A stretch of DNA of 64,000 nucleotides from JAWSVE01 sp033852115 (GTDB taxonomy: Bacteria > Pseudomonadota > Gammaproteobacteria > Pseudomonadales > Cellvibrionaceae), in contig JAWSVE010000001.1 in the NCBI GenBank assembly GCA_033852115.1, positions 558,001 through 622,000 on the forward strand, read 5' to 3'. Below, piece after piece: positions 37,233 through 45,259 of this stretch. Position 1 is the first letter of the stretch; each line of letters begins with the position of its first letter. The position numbers were made by a program, and so were the translations under genes. The notes beneath the pieces are model-generated. The model was not told the origin of the DNA. It was given only the letters and a program-made list of their open reading frames with translations, and ran no database searches.

Positions 37233-37637
37233 GTGACAATAACGGGTGAATGTTTTTGTGGAAGTATAAAGTACGAAATAGATGGCACTTTAAAAGATGC
37301 TCGGTCATGTCACTGTTCACGTTGCCGTAAAGCTTTTAGTTCTCAAGCGTCAGCGTATGCGGTTGTTGAGCCAGGCGAATTTAAATGGGTTAAGGGTGAA
37401 GAGCTGCTTACAAGCTATGAAACACAGCCTGGTTTCGGGTTAAGGTTTTGTAGTAAATGTGGGTCAACTTTGTGCGGTACCTATGAAGGGGCAGTTCATG
37501 GGGTTACTTTAGGCTGCGTAAATAGTGATCCCAAAGTTGAAATTGGGTATCACATTTATGTTGGTTCAAAAGCGGCATGGGAAGTAATTCCCGAGGGCGT
37601 AAAAACGTTTGAAGCCGGTTTGGTGGAGAATGCTTAA
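37233..37637 (+). CDS. Cassette 1: GFA/CENP-V-type zinc protein
   Basis: 134 residues of the glutathione-dependent formaldehyde-activating (GFA, Mss4-like) family. Seen: CFCGSIKYEI, CHCSRCRKAF and FCSKCGSTL, the cysteine sets that bind two zinc ions. Members are thought to handle S-hydroxymethylglutathione or similar adducts; most are uncharacterised. GTG start after AGGAGAG, 14 bases past the cassette boundary. The stop codon lies inside the attC core, as is usual for compact integron cassettes. Confidence 0.88.
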   Translation: MTITGECFCGSIKYEIDGTLKDARSCHCSRCRKAFSSQASAYAVVEPGEFKWVKGEELLTSYETQPGFGLRFCSKCGSTLCGTYEGAVHGVTLGCVNSDPKVEIGYHIYVGSKAAWEVIPEGVKTFEAGLVENA

Positions 37638-37745
37638 CAATTGCATGCACAGGAAGCCAACTACGCGCCGCCAATTGTGGTGCGCTACGCGCACTTTACC
37701 ACAATTGGCTCTGCTCCGTTGTCTCCTGTGATGCAGGCGTTACGG
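37632..37745 (+). other. attC recombination site of cassette 1
   Basis: Core GCTTAAC at the left and GTTACGG at the right. Stem TGCATGCACAGGA against TCCTGTGATGCA pairs fully except for one extra G on the left, the extrahelical base typical of attC. The centre holds a second long inverted repeat, GCCAATTGTGGT/ACCACAATTGGC. Its 114 bases are within the attC size range. Confidence 0.85.
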
Positions 37746-37777
37746 TAATCGCATTAAATTAACTAAGGAGAGAAATT

Positions 37778-38236
37778 ATGTTAGAAGTTCTTAAGGATGT
37801 ACTAATTAAAGCGGGAGATATTGACAGGTACTTTGAAGATGCACCCGTGAACCTTTGGCGAGCCAAAAAGAAGAGTGATTTAGGTTCACTCTTTGGTATG
37901 GTGGAATCGGATACGATTATGTCAAATGGCAAGCTGAGACCCGCAGATATAACCATCGAGGATCGTCAGGGCGTAAAATGGGTGAGTTGCAAACCGAGTC
38001 CACGCGGTTTAAGCACATTCGATGCGCCCAATACATTTAAGGGATCATCGTGGGAATATTACAAAATACCTAAAGGTACAAAACTCCCAGTGGGTCTTGC
38101 AATCGTGCGCGATAGGTTCAACCCCAGGGTTGGAGCTACACATTACACGATTGCACCTGCTTACGATATGCCCCTCGAAAACTTCAAACGATTGCTTAAT
38201 CAGCTAGCAATTTTGGTCATAAAGGAAACCGCATAA
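37778..38236 (+). CDS. Cassette 2: Tse2-like ADP-ribosyltransferase-fold toxin
   Basis: 152 residues resembling Tse2, the cytoplasmic toxin of the Pseudomonas aeruginosa type VI secretion system. Shared pattern: an N-terminal L-W/Y-R-A segment (NLWRAKK), a G-x-S-x-F-D turn (RGLSTFD, 76-82), a KIPKGTKLPVGLAIVRD stretch where Tse2 has IPDGTDIPPDLKVKQD, and FNPRVGATHYTIAPA where Tse2 has YNKRLQATHYTIMPA. The family has an ADP-ribosyltransferase-like fold. Strong ribosome site (AAGGAGAG). The stop codon directly abuts the ATG of the antitoxin gene. No type VI genes are nearby, so here it probably acts as a toxin-antitoxin pair that stabilises the array (inference). Confidence 0.8.
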   Translation: MLEVLKDVLIKAGDIDRYFEDAPVNLWRAKKKSDLGSLFGMVESDTIMSNGKLRPADITIEDRQGVKWVSCKPSPRGLSTFDAPNTFKGSSWEYYKIPKGTKLPVGLAIVRDRFNPRVGATHYTIAPAYDMPLENFKRLLNQLAILVIKETA

Positions 38237-38470
38237 ATGTTAGATATATCTAAACCGCATTTATCCTTATTGGTGTCTGCTGTCAACGATGCGATTAAAT
38301 ACAATGAAAGGCTCCTCGAAAGCGAGACGATTCAAGATGTAAGCGATTACGAAGATCATCTGCTTTCTTTAGAAAACTTTCAAGGGTGGCTCGAAGACGA
38401 GTACAAAAAATTAGAATCTGCGAACCCAGATTTAATCCCTTACGATCGCATAGTAAGAAAAAAACCGTAA
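38237..38470 (+). CDS. Cassette 2: Tsi2-like antitoxin/immunity protein
   Basis: 77 residues, the same length as Tsi2, the immunity protein that binds and neutralises Tse2. Seen: an all-helical pattern (LSLLVSAVNDAIKYNERLLES, then DVSDYEDHLLSLENFQGWLEDEY) and a C-terminal LIPYDRIVRKK matching the PPYDRLIEE end of Tsi2. Acidic central part, as expected for a protein that covers a toxin surface. It starts immediately after the toxin stop codon and its own stop codon lies in the attC core. Toxin-first order is the same as in tse2-tsi2. The call depends on the pairing as much as on the sequence. Confidence 0.78.
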   Translation: MLDISKPHLSLLVSAVNDAIKYNERLLESETIQDVSDYEDHLLSLENFQGWLEDEYKKLESANPDLIPYDRIVRKKP

Positions 38471-38523
38471 CAAAGGCAGGCAGGCGACGCTAAAAAGCGT
38501 CGCGCCTGCTACCGGCGTTATGT
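38465..38523 (+). other. attC recombination site of cassette 2
   Basis: Core CCGTAAC (38465-38471) is the exact reverse complement of GTTACGG, the core that opens the same cassette at 37739. Right core GTTATGT. The stem GCGACGC/GCGTCGC and outer GCAGG/CCTGC enclose a TAAAAA loop. At 59 bases it is a short attC. Confidence 0.85.
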
Positions 38524-38558
38524 GGGGCACACCAACGTGAAAAACCGAGGAGCAATAA

Positions 38559-39064
38559 ATGAAGTTTGCAGTAACGATGTTGTTGGCAGTAAGTCTATTT
38601 GGTTGTGCTAGTGCAAAAATGGAAGCAGTTTTAAGAACTGATGTTATAGAACCCGGAAAAGCATTAGTAAATTTTATTAGGCCATCTGTATTTATCGGTG
38701 ACGGGGTTACTTTCGAAATGTGGGATGGTGATATTTTTGTTGGTTTACTAAAGCCTGGAACAATGATTCAGCATCAAGTAAAACCCGGTAAGCATACTTT
38801 TATGGTTGATCTTAAAAATCAGCCATGGAGTCACGTAAAAGCAAACCTCCAAGCCGGTGAGTCGTATATTACATTAAGGCGAATATAGCTCCTTTTGCTG
38901 GGGTTTACCTTGGGGTCGCAGAGAAAAGTGATCCTCGCATATCTGAATGGAAAAGCAGTCTAAAGCCAGTAGCTGTGGCGGTTGATAGCAAACCACTTTC
39001 AGAAGCAGATTATGCTGAAGCTCGCGAAAAGCTGTCATCTTTTGGCGGTGTAGTTGGCGAGTAA
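38559..39064 (+). pseudogene. Cassette 3: lipoprotein gene broken by a frameshift
   Basis: The first part (ATG 38559 to TAG 38888, 109 codons) has a lipoprotein signal ending LFGC and resembles DUF2846-type proteins (KALVNFIRPSVFIGDGVTFEMWDG, then PGKHTFMV). Its frame stops at 38888, but a -1 shift near 38873-38876 continues for 62 more codons (NIAPFAGVYLGVAEKSDPR to FGGVVGE, stop 39062-39064). That continuation reads as protein and ends just before the attC core, as intact cassettes do. It may be a mutation, a sequencing error or a programmed shift. Ribosome site GAGGAG before the ATG. Confidence 0.7.
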
Positions 39065-39066
39065 TC

Positions 39067-39126
39067 GTATAACAAGTCAAAGCACGTCAACACAGCAGAG
39101 CTGTGCTGGTGTTTGAAGCGTGATGC
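39067..39126 (+). other. attC-like site of cassette 3 (degenerate right core)
   Basis: Left core GTATAAC matches the complement of the cassette's opening core at 5 of 7 bases. Stem CACG-TCAACAC against GTGTTTGA-AG-CGTG, with an inner CACAGC/GCTGTG. The right core is GTGATGC instead of GTTRRRY, a change at the conserved third base, so it may no longer recombine. Confidence 0.6.
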
Positions 39127-39135
39127 AATTTAACC

Positions 39136-39495
39136 ATGAAATTACCTAATAGAAATCGAAATTGGCTGAAGGAAATTAAAGCCGCTTACGCGAAAGCCGA
39201 ACGAGATGTCATTCGTGATGGCAAAGATCTCAATGATCTATACATTTATGCCGTAAAATACGTGGCTAAAAATCGTGGGATTAACAACAAAGATACTATT
39301 CGTGAAATCATACAGCATTCGTTTGATGCTATAAAAATAGACATCAAGAATGACCCGGAGTCAGCAAATCATCACGTTTTCCATTTTGTCTCTACCTACA
39401 TATACAGCCATTGCTTTGCAGACCTTAAGGACGAGCTTGAATGCGATAAGATTATGGATTACGTCAACAATGAGTGGGATCTCTTTGAAAACTGA
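39136..39495 (+). CDS. Cassette 4: protein of unknown function
   Basis: 119 residues, no family recognised. Starts basic (KLPNRNRNWLKEIK), mostly helical, with several aromatic/His positions (SANHHVFHFVSTYIYSHCF) and an acidic end (DYVNNEWDLFEN). No membrane helix or signal peptide. It starts nine bases after the preceding core and its stop codon lies close to the next attC, as expected for a single-gene cassette. Confidence 0.65.
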   Translation: MKLPNRNRNWLKEIKAAYAKAERDVIRDGKDLNDLYIYAVKYVAKNRGINNKDTIREIIQHSFDAIKIDIKNDPESANHHVFHFVSTYIYSHCFADLKDELECDKIMDYVNNEWDLFEN

Positions 39496-39567
39496 TAACA
39501 GCCGAAGGTATATCGACAAATATTTTAATTCGTTTCGACCATACCCTCTCTGGAGATCACGTTAAAC
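39493..39567 (+). other. attC-like site of cassette 4
   Basis: Left core TGATAAC, right core GTTAAAC (perfect GTTRRRY). Partly paired arms: AGGTAT-ATCGA (39506-39516) against TCGACC-ATACCCT (39535-39547). 75 bases long, directly followed by the NUDIX gene. Confidence 0.62.
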
Positions 39568-39574
39568 AAACCAC

Positions 39575-40051
39575 ATGATAAGTTTTGATACCAATGAAGG
39601 CCGCTTTAATTTAAGAAGTGCGGCAGTGGTCATCCACGATGAGTATGTTTTACTGCATCAAGCGGTTGGTGATGATTTTTGGGTGCTGCCGGGTGCTCGG
39701 GTAGAGTTTCTTGAAACGTCTAGAGAAACGGTTATTAGGGAACTTCGTGAGGAGCTTGGGCTTAGTTGTCGGGTCGTACGGCAGCTCTGGCATACTGAAA
39801 GCTTTTTTGAATATAACTCAGTCAAAGTCCATGAACTGGCCAATTACTTCTTAGTATCGCTGACTGACGTGCCTAAGATTGATTCCGAAGTGGATTTCAA
39901 TGGTATTGAGGAATCGGTGGAGCTTGTGTTTCGTTGGCTTCCGCTAGATAACATTGGTGATTACAACCTTCTTCCCAGGTTTTTACTTGAAGGTCTTAAC
40001 AACCTTCCGGACACACTGAAAACCATCGAGATAAACGATATATCGGCATAA
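39575..40051 (+). CDS. Cassette 5: NUDIX hydrolase
   Basis: 158 residues. The Nudix box is complete: GARVEFLETSRETVIRELREELGL (G-x5-E-x7-R-E-x2-E-E-x-G) at about 47-70, so it should bind Mg2+ and hydrolyse a nucleoside-diphosphate-linked compound. Substrate unknown; small Nudix proteins are frequent cargo of chromosomal integrons. It begins eight bases after the core GTTAAAC. Its stop codon lies in GCATAAC (40046-40052), a core-like sequence after which no full attC follows. This looks like the eroded end of the array. Confidence 0.88.
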   Translation: MISFDTNEGRFNLRSAAVVIHDEYVLLHQAVGDDFWVLPGARVEFLETSRETVIRELREELGLSCRVVRQLWHTESFFEYNSVKVHELANYFLVSLTDVPKIDSEVDFNGIEESVELVFRWLPLDNIGDYNLLPRFLLEGLNNLPDTLKTIEINDISA

Positions 40052-40155
40052 CTAAATAGTTTCCCGTTTAGCATTAACATTGACCCGATTACATTTCAAT
40101 TTTATCTTTAACAGTCATTTATCTAATAATACGGCAACAAGCAAGGAGCGCAGGA

Positions 40156-40350
40156 ATGAACAAGTTAAAAGCTTTATACACCGTTGGATTGGTTTTTCTT
40201 CTAAACGCGGTTGTTTTTATTATGCTTGATATCTCTATGGATCATGTTCACTTCCAAGGGATTTGGGCATCTCTTTTATCCGCAGGGCTGGCTTTGATTG
40301 TTGTAGCGAAAGTCAGTGCTAAAGGCAATGAAGACAACCATCTGAAGTAA
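40156..40350 (+). CDS. Small two-helix membrane protein
   Basis: 64 residues with two hydrophobic helices (about 8-27 and 36-52) joined by a short polar loop with His and Asp, and a charged C-terminal tail. Good ribosome site (AGGAGCGCAGGA). Family not recognised. It may be a last, attC-less cassette or part of the flanking chromosome. Confidence 0.6.
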   Translation: MNKLKALYTVGLVFLLNAVVFIMLDISMDHVHFQGIWASLLSAGLALIVVAKVSAKGNEDNHLK

Positions 40351-40514
40351 GGATTGCTTTCACTATTCAGGTAGTGGATTTTTCGCTACGCGTTGCCGAT
40401 AAACAGGTTTGTATTTGCAAACCACGTGAAATATTGCCAAAAACCTGATCCATATGTTTGGTCTATTCGTATTTACAGTCCTAGCGTTACTAAGAAGTAA
40501 AAAACACTCGACAT

Positions 40515-41843
40515 ATGGCTAGCCGAAACCGCACCTCCTTTATAGAAACCCTCTATGACTATGTCACCGGCGACGAGGATTCCCGTGTTTGCAAAGACAT
40601 ACCCGATGGGGCGTGCAATGATCAACCACGCAACTTTTTCAGTTATCTTGCTGCTAATTTGCTTGGCAAAGTTGCCGATGAAATTACGAGTGCGAAACTG
40701 ACAATTCCTTGGTTGTTTGGTCTACTAGATGTACCTGCTATCTTCACTGGCTTTCTTGTTCCCATTCGAGAAGGCGGTGTGTTGTTGCCGCAATTGGTTG
40801 TTGCGGCAGTGATTCGACGTGTGTCGATTCGAAAAACAGTGTGGCTGGTCGGCTCAGCACTGGCAGCACTAAGCCTATTCGGTATGGCTTATATAGTTCT
40901 CAGTTTCGATGGCGCTGAAGCTGGCAGCGCGATTATTGCTATGCTTGTTTTGTTTAGCTTATCGCGCGGCATTTGCTCCGTTTCAGCCAAAGATGTATTG
41001 GGTAAAACCATTTCCAAAAGCCGGCGCGGCGCTCTAATGGGTTGGAGTGCCAGCCTATCAGGAGTCGTGATTTTAGCCATAGGGTTGTTGTTAGTTAAGG
41101 TTGATTTTTCTGAATACGGCGTACGCGTCTTCGCCGGGTTACTTGCCATAGGCGGCGTGTTATGGATTCTCGCTAGTGTTATTTTTGCCAGTATTCAGGA
41201 GCAGCCAGGTGAAACTGAAGGCGGCGGGAATGCATTTACGGTTGCCGTTCAGCACTTTCAAACCATTAAAACGGATATATGTTTCAGGTCATTTGTTATC
41301 GCACGAGGGCTACTACTCTCTGTTGGGCTCGCCCCGCCCTTTTATGCACTGATTGCCCAAGCGCATTCGGATAGTGGCTTGCTTGGGCTAAGCGCCTTGT
41401 TAATTGCCAATGGCATCGCAGGCGGTTTGTCGGCGCCGGTGTGGGGGTACATGGGAGATCAATCAAGCAAACGGGTGATGATGGTCGCGGCAACAGGTGC
41501 CGGTTTGCTAGGTATATTCACATTTTTCGCAGTCTCTAACGACATAAGCTGGGCAATTAGTGAGATTGGGTTAGCGTCGATGTTTTTGGTGTTAAACGTT
41601 ATGCATGGCGGTGTTCGCCTGGGCAGAAAGGTCTATCTTGTGGATATGGCAACCGCCGATAATCGCGCCGCATACGTCGCTTTATCTAATACAATTATTG
41701 GCGTACTCATGTTGTTAGGTGGCTTGACTGGGTTAATTAGTGACTTGCTGGGCTCTCATGTCACGGTCGGCCTGCTTGGTTTGGTATCTCTAGCGGCCGT
41801 CTTTTACATTAAGTTTTTACCCAATGTTAGCGAACCGACTTAG
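40515..41843 (+). CDS. Major facilitator superfamily transporter
   Basis: 442 residues with about eleven to twelve hydrophobic helices. Seen: the loop between the two halves (SIQEQPGETEGGGN), WGYMGDQSSKRVMM (MFS loop motif with G-D-x-x-x-K/R) and a cytoplasmic N-terminal part of about 40 residues with three cysteines. The substrate cannot be told. A weak start region: no clear ribosome site precedes the ATG. Convergent with the gene downstream. Confidence 0.8.
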   Translation: MASRNRTSFIETLYDYVTGDEDSRVCKDIPDGACNDQPRNFFSYLAANLLGKVADEITSAKLTIPWLFGLLDVPAIFTGFLVPIREGGVLLPQLVVAAVIRRVSIRKTVWLVGSALAALSLFGMAYIVLSFDGAEAGSAIIAMLVLFSLSRGICSVSAKDVLGKTISKSRRGALMGWSASLSGVVILAIGLLLVKVDFSEYGVRVFAGLLAIGGVLWILASVIFASIQEQPGETEGGGNAFTVAVQHFQTIKTDICFRSFVIARGLLLSVGLAPPFYALIAQAHSDSGLLGLSALLIANGIAGGLSAPVWGYMGDQSSKRVMMVAATGAGLLGIFTFFAVSNDISWAISEIGLASMFLVLNVMHGGVRLGRKVYLVDMATADNRAAYVALSNTIIGVLMLLGGLTGLISDLLGSHVTVGLLGLVSLAAVFYIKFLPNVSEPT

Positions 41844-41898
41844 TCAATGATCTATAGGCTACCGATATATCCAGTTAGTCTTAGCGAGATATCGCGCT

Positions 41899-42948
41899 CT
41901 AATTCCACTCTGCCACTTCGTTCCGCAACGCAATACATTCCTTCAAAAAGGAAGAATTCCACCTCTTTGAAATTCCGGTATCCAGTGCATCAAGAAGCTG
42001 GTGCGACTCTAGAATATCAGCGTCAACAAGTTGTTTAATATATCGTGTACGCGAAACCATATCGTGACTTACAATCCAACGATAAGCCTCCTTCTTTCCT
42101 AAAGCCTCGATGAACTCGTGCTTTAGATGAGGATATCGCTCAATAGCTCGCTCAGCTTGTTGGGCTAGAGCATGCCTCTCTGCTTCACTGTCTATTGGCT
42201 CGCAAGAGGCCAATATATACTCTGCCACGGTTTCTGCGTAATGCTTACCTTGATGAATCGTAATATAACCTAGTCGCTGCCACTCCAATGCAATAAAAAA
42301 ATCTTGGGGGGTATTGGCTTTGCTGCCCCGCCATTTTTCGACGATTTTTGTAGTTTCCTTTTCACCCCGCGATGAAAAGGCCTCCCATAATCTATCGGGG
42401 ATTTGTTGTTCGATAGGAAATTTGTTATCTAAATGCTCTGTCGCGAAGTTAGCGAACTCCTTAATCATTTTTACACTATTGAGCGCATAATCTCTGATGA
42501 TACCTATCTGATGTAGCGTAAGCTGAGTAGCCAAATCGTCATCCTTTAGACGCAAGCCTCTTTTCATCTGAGCATCCAACACTCGCTGATAAGTTGCCTC
42601 TCGCTCGTTCGCTGGGATGCTCACGACCCAGTCCACAAATTCATCCGCACTGTCGAGTGGTATGTCGATGGTAGCTTCATTTGGTGATTCGAACGTTTCC
42701 AAGCCGCCGCCAAGATTGACTATTGTCATCAAAAACCCACTAGCTTCATTGTGGTCGTCGGTTTCTAATGCTATTTCCGCCAATTCCTTATTCAAAGTAA
42801 CAATATCATTATGTTGCGCTTGGCGAAGCATTTCGCAAAACGTCTCACAAGACGCCAAGCTTTCACGAGAGTATTCGGCAAAGCTCGCATTCGCCAAGAC
42901 TGATTCAAAGGCCTCGTCCAAATCTGGGGTGTCTTCAAAGTCAAACAT
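41899..42948 (-). CDS. Protein of unknown function, acidic, 349 residues
   Basis: No family recognised. Soluble, acidic, predicted mostly helical, no signal peptide or membrane helix. Acidic N-terminus (MFDFEDTPDLDEAFE). The region 100-150 has EFVDWVVSIPANEREATYQ. The C-terminal third (HALAQQAERAIERYPHLKHEFIEALGKKEAYRWIVSH) looks like helical repeats. Isolated between convergent neighbours on the edge of the accessory region. Confidence 0.65.
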   Translation of the reverse strand: MFDFEDTPDLDEAFESVLANASFAEYSRESLASCETFCEMLRQAQHNDIVTLNKELAEIALETDDHNEASGFLMTIVNLGGGLETFESPNEATIDIPLDSADEFVDWVVSIPANEREATYQRVLDAQMKRGLRLKDDDLATQLTLHQIGIIRDYALNSVKMIKEFANFATEHLDNKFPIEQQIPDRLWEAFSSRGEKETTKIVEKWRGSKANTPQDFFIALEWQRLGYITIHQGKHYAETVAEYILASCEPIDSEAERHALAQQAERAIERYPHLKHEFIEALGKKEAYRWIVSHDMVSRTRYIKQLVDADILESHQLLDALDTGISKRWNSSFLKECIALRNEVAEWN

Positions 42949-43239
42949 GATATTTTCTCGGTTAAGAGGTTGCTAACATGGGAATAACCCTTTAGGCAGA
43001 TACTAAATTCCACTTACTCTCATTTCAACTCACCTCGAGATCACCAGCATGATGAATATATGTTGTCAGGTCTCAATTGCGCGATAAGCAGCAAGACTGT
43101 AAACCTACTACCCAACAAGCCAGTGCGATACGCGTTGGAGATTACCCCGTTGAACCACACAGTAGAAGCACTAGACCCAGAAACAAACAAGCCAGCTAAT
43201 AAGCTGGCTTGTTCACACGCTAACAATATGTCAATAAGT
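42949..43239. other. Intergenic region, about 290 bases
   Basis: Holds the terminator of the downstream membrane-protein gene (43186-43213) and presumably the promoter of the 349-residue protein. I see no other element. Confidence 0.45.
43186..43213 (-). terminator. Terminator-like hairpin after the polytopic membrane protein gene
   Basis: 12-bp perfect stem AACAAGCCAGCT/AGCTGGCTTGTT with a 4-base loop. On the minus strand the stem is followed by an interrupted T tract (TTGTTTC). Confidence 0.75.
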
Positions 43240-44391
43240 CTACAACTGAAATCCTGCCGAATGCCGATGAATGGAGTCCCTACGCCATACAAAGCTTTCA
43301 ATGTAGTAATGAAACAAGCCGACAATAAACATAACTTGCATCCATATTTTCATATTGTACGGCAAACCGTTGGTTGCAGGCGGCGCATAAAATTCTCGAA
43401 TAAAACACTCCGAATTAAAGGGCGCTGAAAATCCAAGTGCTGCATCCAGCATATAGACTCCACACTCCACCCCGTTTGCCAATACAATCGCTAACGGAAA
43501 ACATAAAAACATCGGCGCAATGGGCAGAAACTTGAGAAAGCGATAAATACTATTGCGGTACTCATCTCGGTTGCGATTATCGTCATGCACACTGTAGATC
43601 ATAAATGCGGTGACATCGTGAACAAACCTGGGGACCATGATGACAAACATCGGATAGTCGAGCACTAAAAAGGCATAGGTTGCAACAAACATTGCAACGT
43701 TGCTTGCGAGGTACATCGTGCCTAACTTCGTCTGGGAACGGCTTAGCAACCATAGCCCAGCGGCTACCGTTAGGGCCGTTAATACAGATACGGCGATTAA
43801 TGCTAGACCATAACCGCTGTAGCCGAAACCACTTACTTCGGAGAGCACTCGCTCTCCAAAAATCATAATGTACATGAGCGACGCAGATAAAACAGATAGC
43901 CAACGGAATGACTGAAAGATTCGGTCTCGTGCTGCCCTCATCATCATCCAACCGATACCGTACTGTTGTGACAATACATGGTACATGGTGTACACGGTAT
44001 AAAAAATGAAGAAACCTTGGAACATGAGATCAGATTGCCGTGGCGACAACAGCATGGGCGCAGCGACATTCACCAACACTACACCACCAACAATAACGAG
44101 AAGCCCTTTAGCGAGCTTTTTCCCGTAGAAGTTTAAATACTCTTGATCCGCCAATGTCACAACACTGGAAACAATATGAGGAAAGTTGAAAATGACCGCC
44201 CATATTAATAGATCGGTTGGAGTCGTCGGCAACCACAGGTCGCGTAACTGATTGTCGAAAATCGCATAGTCAAACAGTACGACAAACAATAAAACCGGAA
44301 TAATTGAATAAAGCAGTAGCAGCGAATTCCCTTTCACCATCTTAGGCGCAGCTGTGTCTCCTTCAGCCGCAGCATAGGTGATAGCACTCAT
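43240..44391 (-). CDS. Polytopic membrane protein of unknown function
   Basis: 383 residues with about nine to ten hydrophobic helices. Histidines recur inside or next to helices: NFPHIVSS, MYHVLSQQYG, RFVHDVTAFMIYSVHDD and FHYYIESFVWRRD. Such a pattern occurs in membrane metal enzymes and desaturase- or dioxygenase-like proteins, but I cannot assign a family. ATG start. Ends just before a strong hairpin. It occupies the place downstream of rnhB where dnaE is usual in this gene order, so the core cluster is interrupted here. Confidence 0.65.
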   Translation of the reverse strand: MSAITYAAAEGDTAAPKMVKGNSLLLLYSIIPVLLFVVLFDYAIFDNQLRDLWLPTTPTDLLIWAVIFNFPHIVSSVVTLADQEYLNFYGKKLAKGLLVIVGGVVLVNVAAPMLLSPRQSDLMFQGFFIFYTVYTMYHVLSQQYGIGWMMMRAARDRIFQSFRWLSVLSASLMYIMIFGERVLSEVSGFGYSGYGLALIAVSVLTALTVAAGLWLLSRSQTKLGTMYLASNVAMFVATYAFLVLDYPMFVIMVPRFVHDVTAFMIYSVHDDNRNRDEYRNSIYRFLKFLPIAPMFLCFPLAIVLANGVECGVYMLDAALGFSAPFNSECFIREFYAPPATNGLPYNMKIWMQVMFIVGLFHYYIESFVWRRDSIHRHSAGFQL

Positions 44392-44632
44392 TATTTGACC
44401 AACCTTTAAAACAATCTTATTATATTTTTTTGTGCTTCATCGTTATGAAAGCGCTGGCACAATACAAAACAATGGCAGCTATATGCAAGGCTCATTATTG
44501 GTTGCACTAGCGTTTTTGTGACCAAAGCATAAATTAGGCGACACCTATTTGCGACCTCGCAGTCACTTCATCAAATAAGTTTGCGCTTTTTAGGAATTGA
44601 AACCAGAAGGAACCAGGGACAGTAATCGCAGT

Positions 44633-45259
44633 TTAGGTTTTGTCGATCACACCACGATCAAGTATTTTTCTAACGGGAGCGTAGCTTTTACGGTGCATCG
44701 GCAATACACCATAGTTATTGAGCGCCGCTAGATGCTGTTTTGATGGGTACCCCTTATGTTGGGCAAAGCCATAGTTGGGGTGAAGCGCATCTAGAGCAAC
44801 CATTTCTCGATCCCGAACGACTTTAGCGAGAATAGACGCCGCACTTATCGCGGGAACTCGGCTATCCCCTTTAACGACAGCTTCTGCGGAATAATTCCAT
44901 TTTGGAAGCTTATTACCATCAACTAATACATGCTCCGGCTGCACACGCAAACCTTCTACGGCTCTCTGCATAGCCAACAAACTGGCATGTAAAATATTTA
45001 GCTCGTCAATTTCCTCGACTGAGGCTCGAGCAACACAGAAACTCAATGCGTATTCTTGAATAATAGGGAAAAGTTTTTCACGCTTTTTTTCAGATAGTTT
45101 TTTCGAATCGTTTAGCTCTTCTATCGGCTTTCGCGGGTCGAGAATCACGGCGGCGGCGACGACATCACCGGCGAGAGGCCCTCGACCGACTTCATCCACT
45201 CCGGCAACCAGTTCTCCGGTATAACAACTTACGAAAGGTTCCAACTCAATGACTGGCAT
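44633..45259 (-). CDS. rnhB: Ribonuclease HII
   Basis: Removes ribonucleotides and RNA from RNA-DNA hybrids (208 residues). Seen: VAGVDEVGRGPLAG with the catalytic Asp-Glu, the LNDSKKLSEKKRE motif, VLVDGNKLP and SAASILAKVVRDREM with the remaining acidic residues. The start overlaps the end of lpxB by 14 bases, so it is translationally coupled, as in most gammaproteobacteria. Confidence 0.96.
   Translation of the reverse strand: MPVIELEPFVSCYTGELVAGVDEVGRGPLAGDVVAAAVILDPRKPIEELNDSKKLSEKKREKLFPIIQEYALSFCVARASVEEIDELNILHASLLAMQRAVEGLRVQPEHVLVDGNKLPKWNYSAEAVVKGDSRVPAISAASILAKVVRDREMVALDALHPNYGFAQHKGYPSKQHLAALNNYGVLPMHRKSYAPVRKILDRGVIDKT

Noticed and set aside
40046..40072. A fifth attC after the NUDIX gene
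   Set aside because: A core-like GCATAAC is present, but no right core occurs at a proper distance and there is no stem; at most an eroded site.
43240..44391. Brp/Blh-type carotenoid dioxygenase for the polytopic membrane protein
   Set aside because: Histidine spacing and length do not match clearly enough; no carotenoid genes nearby.
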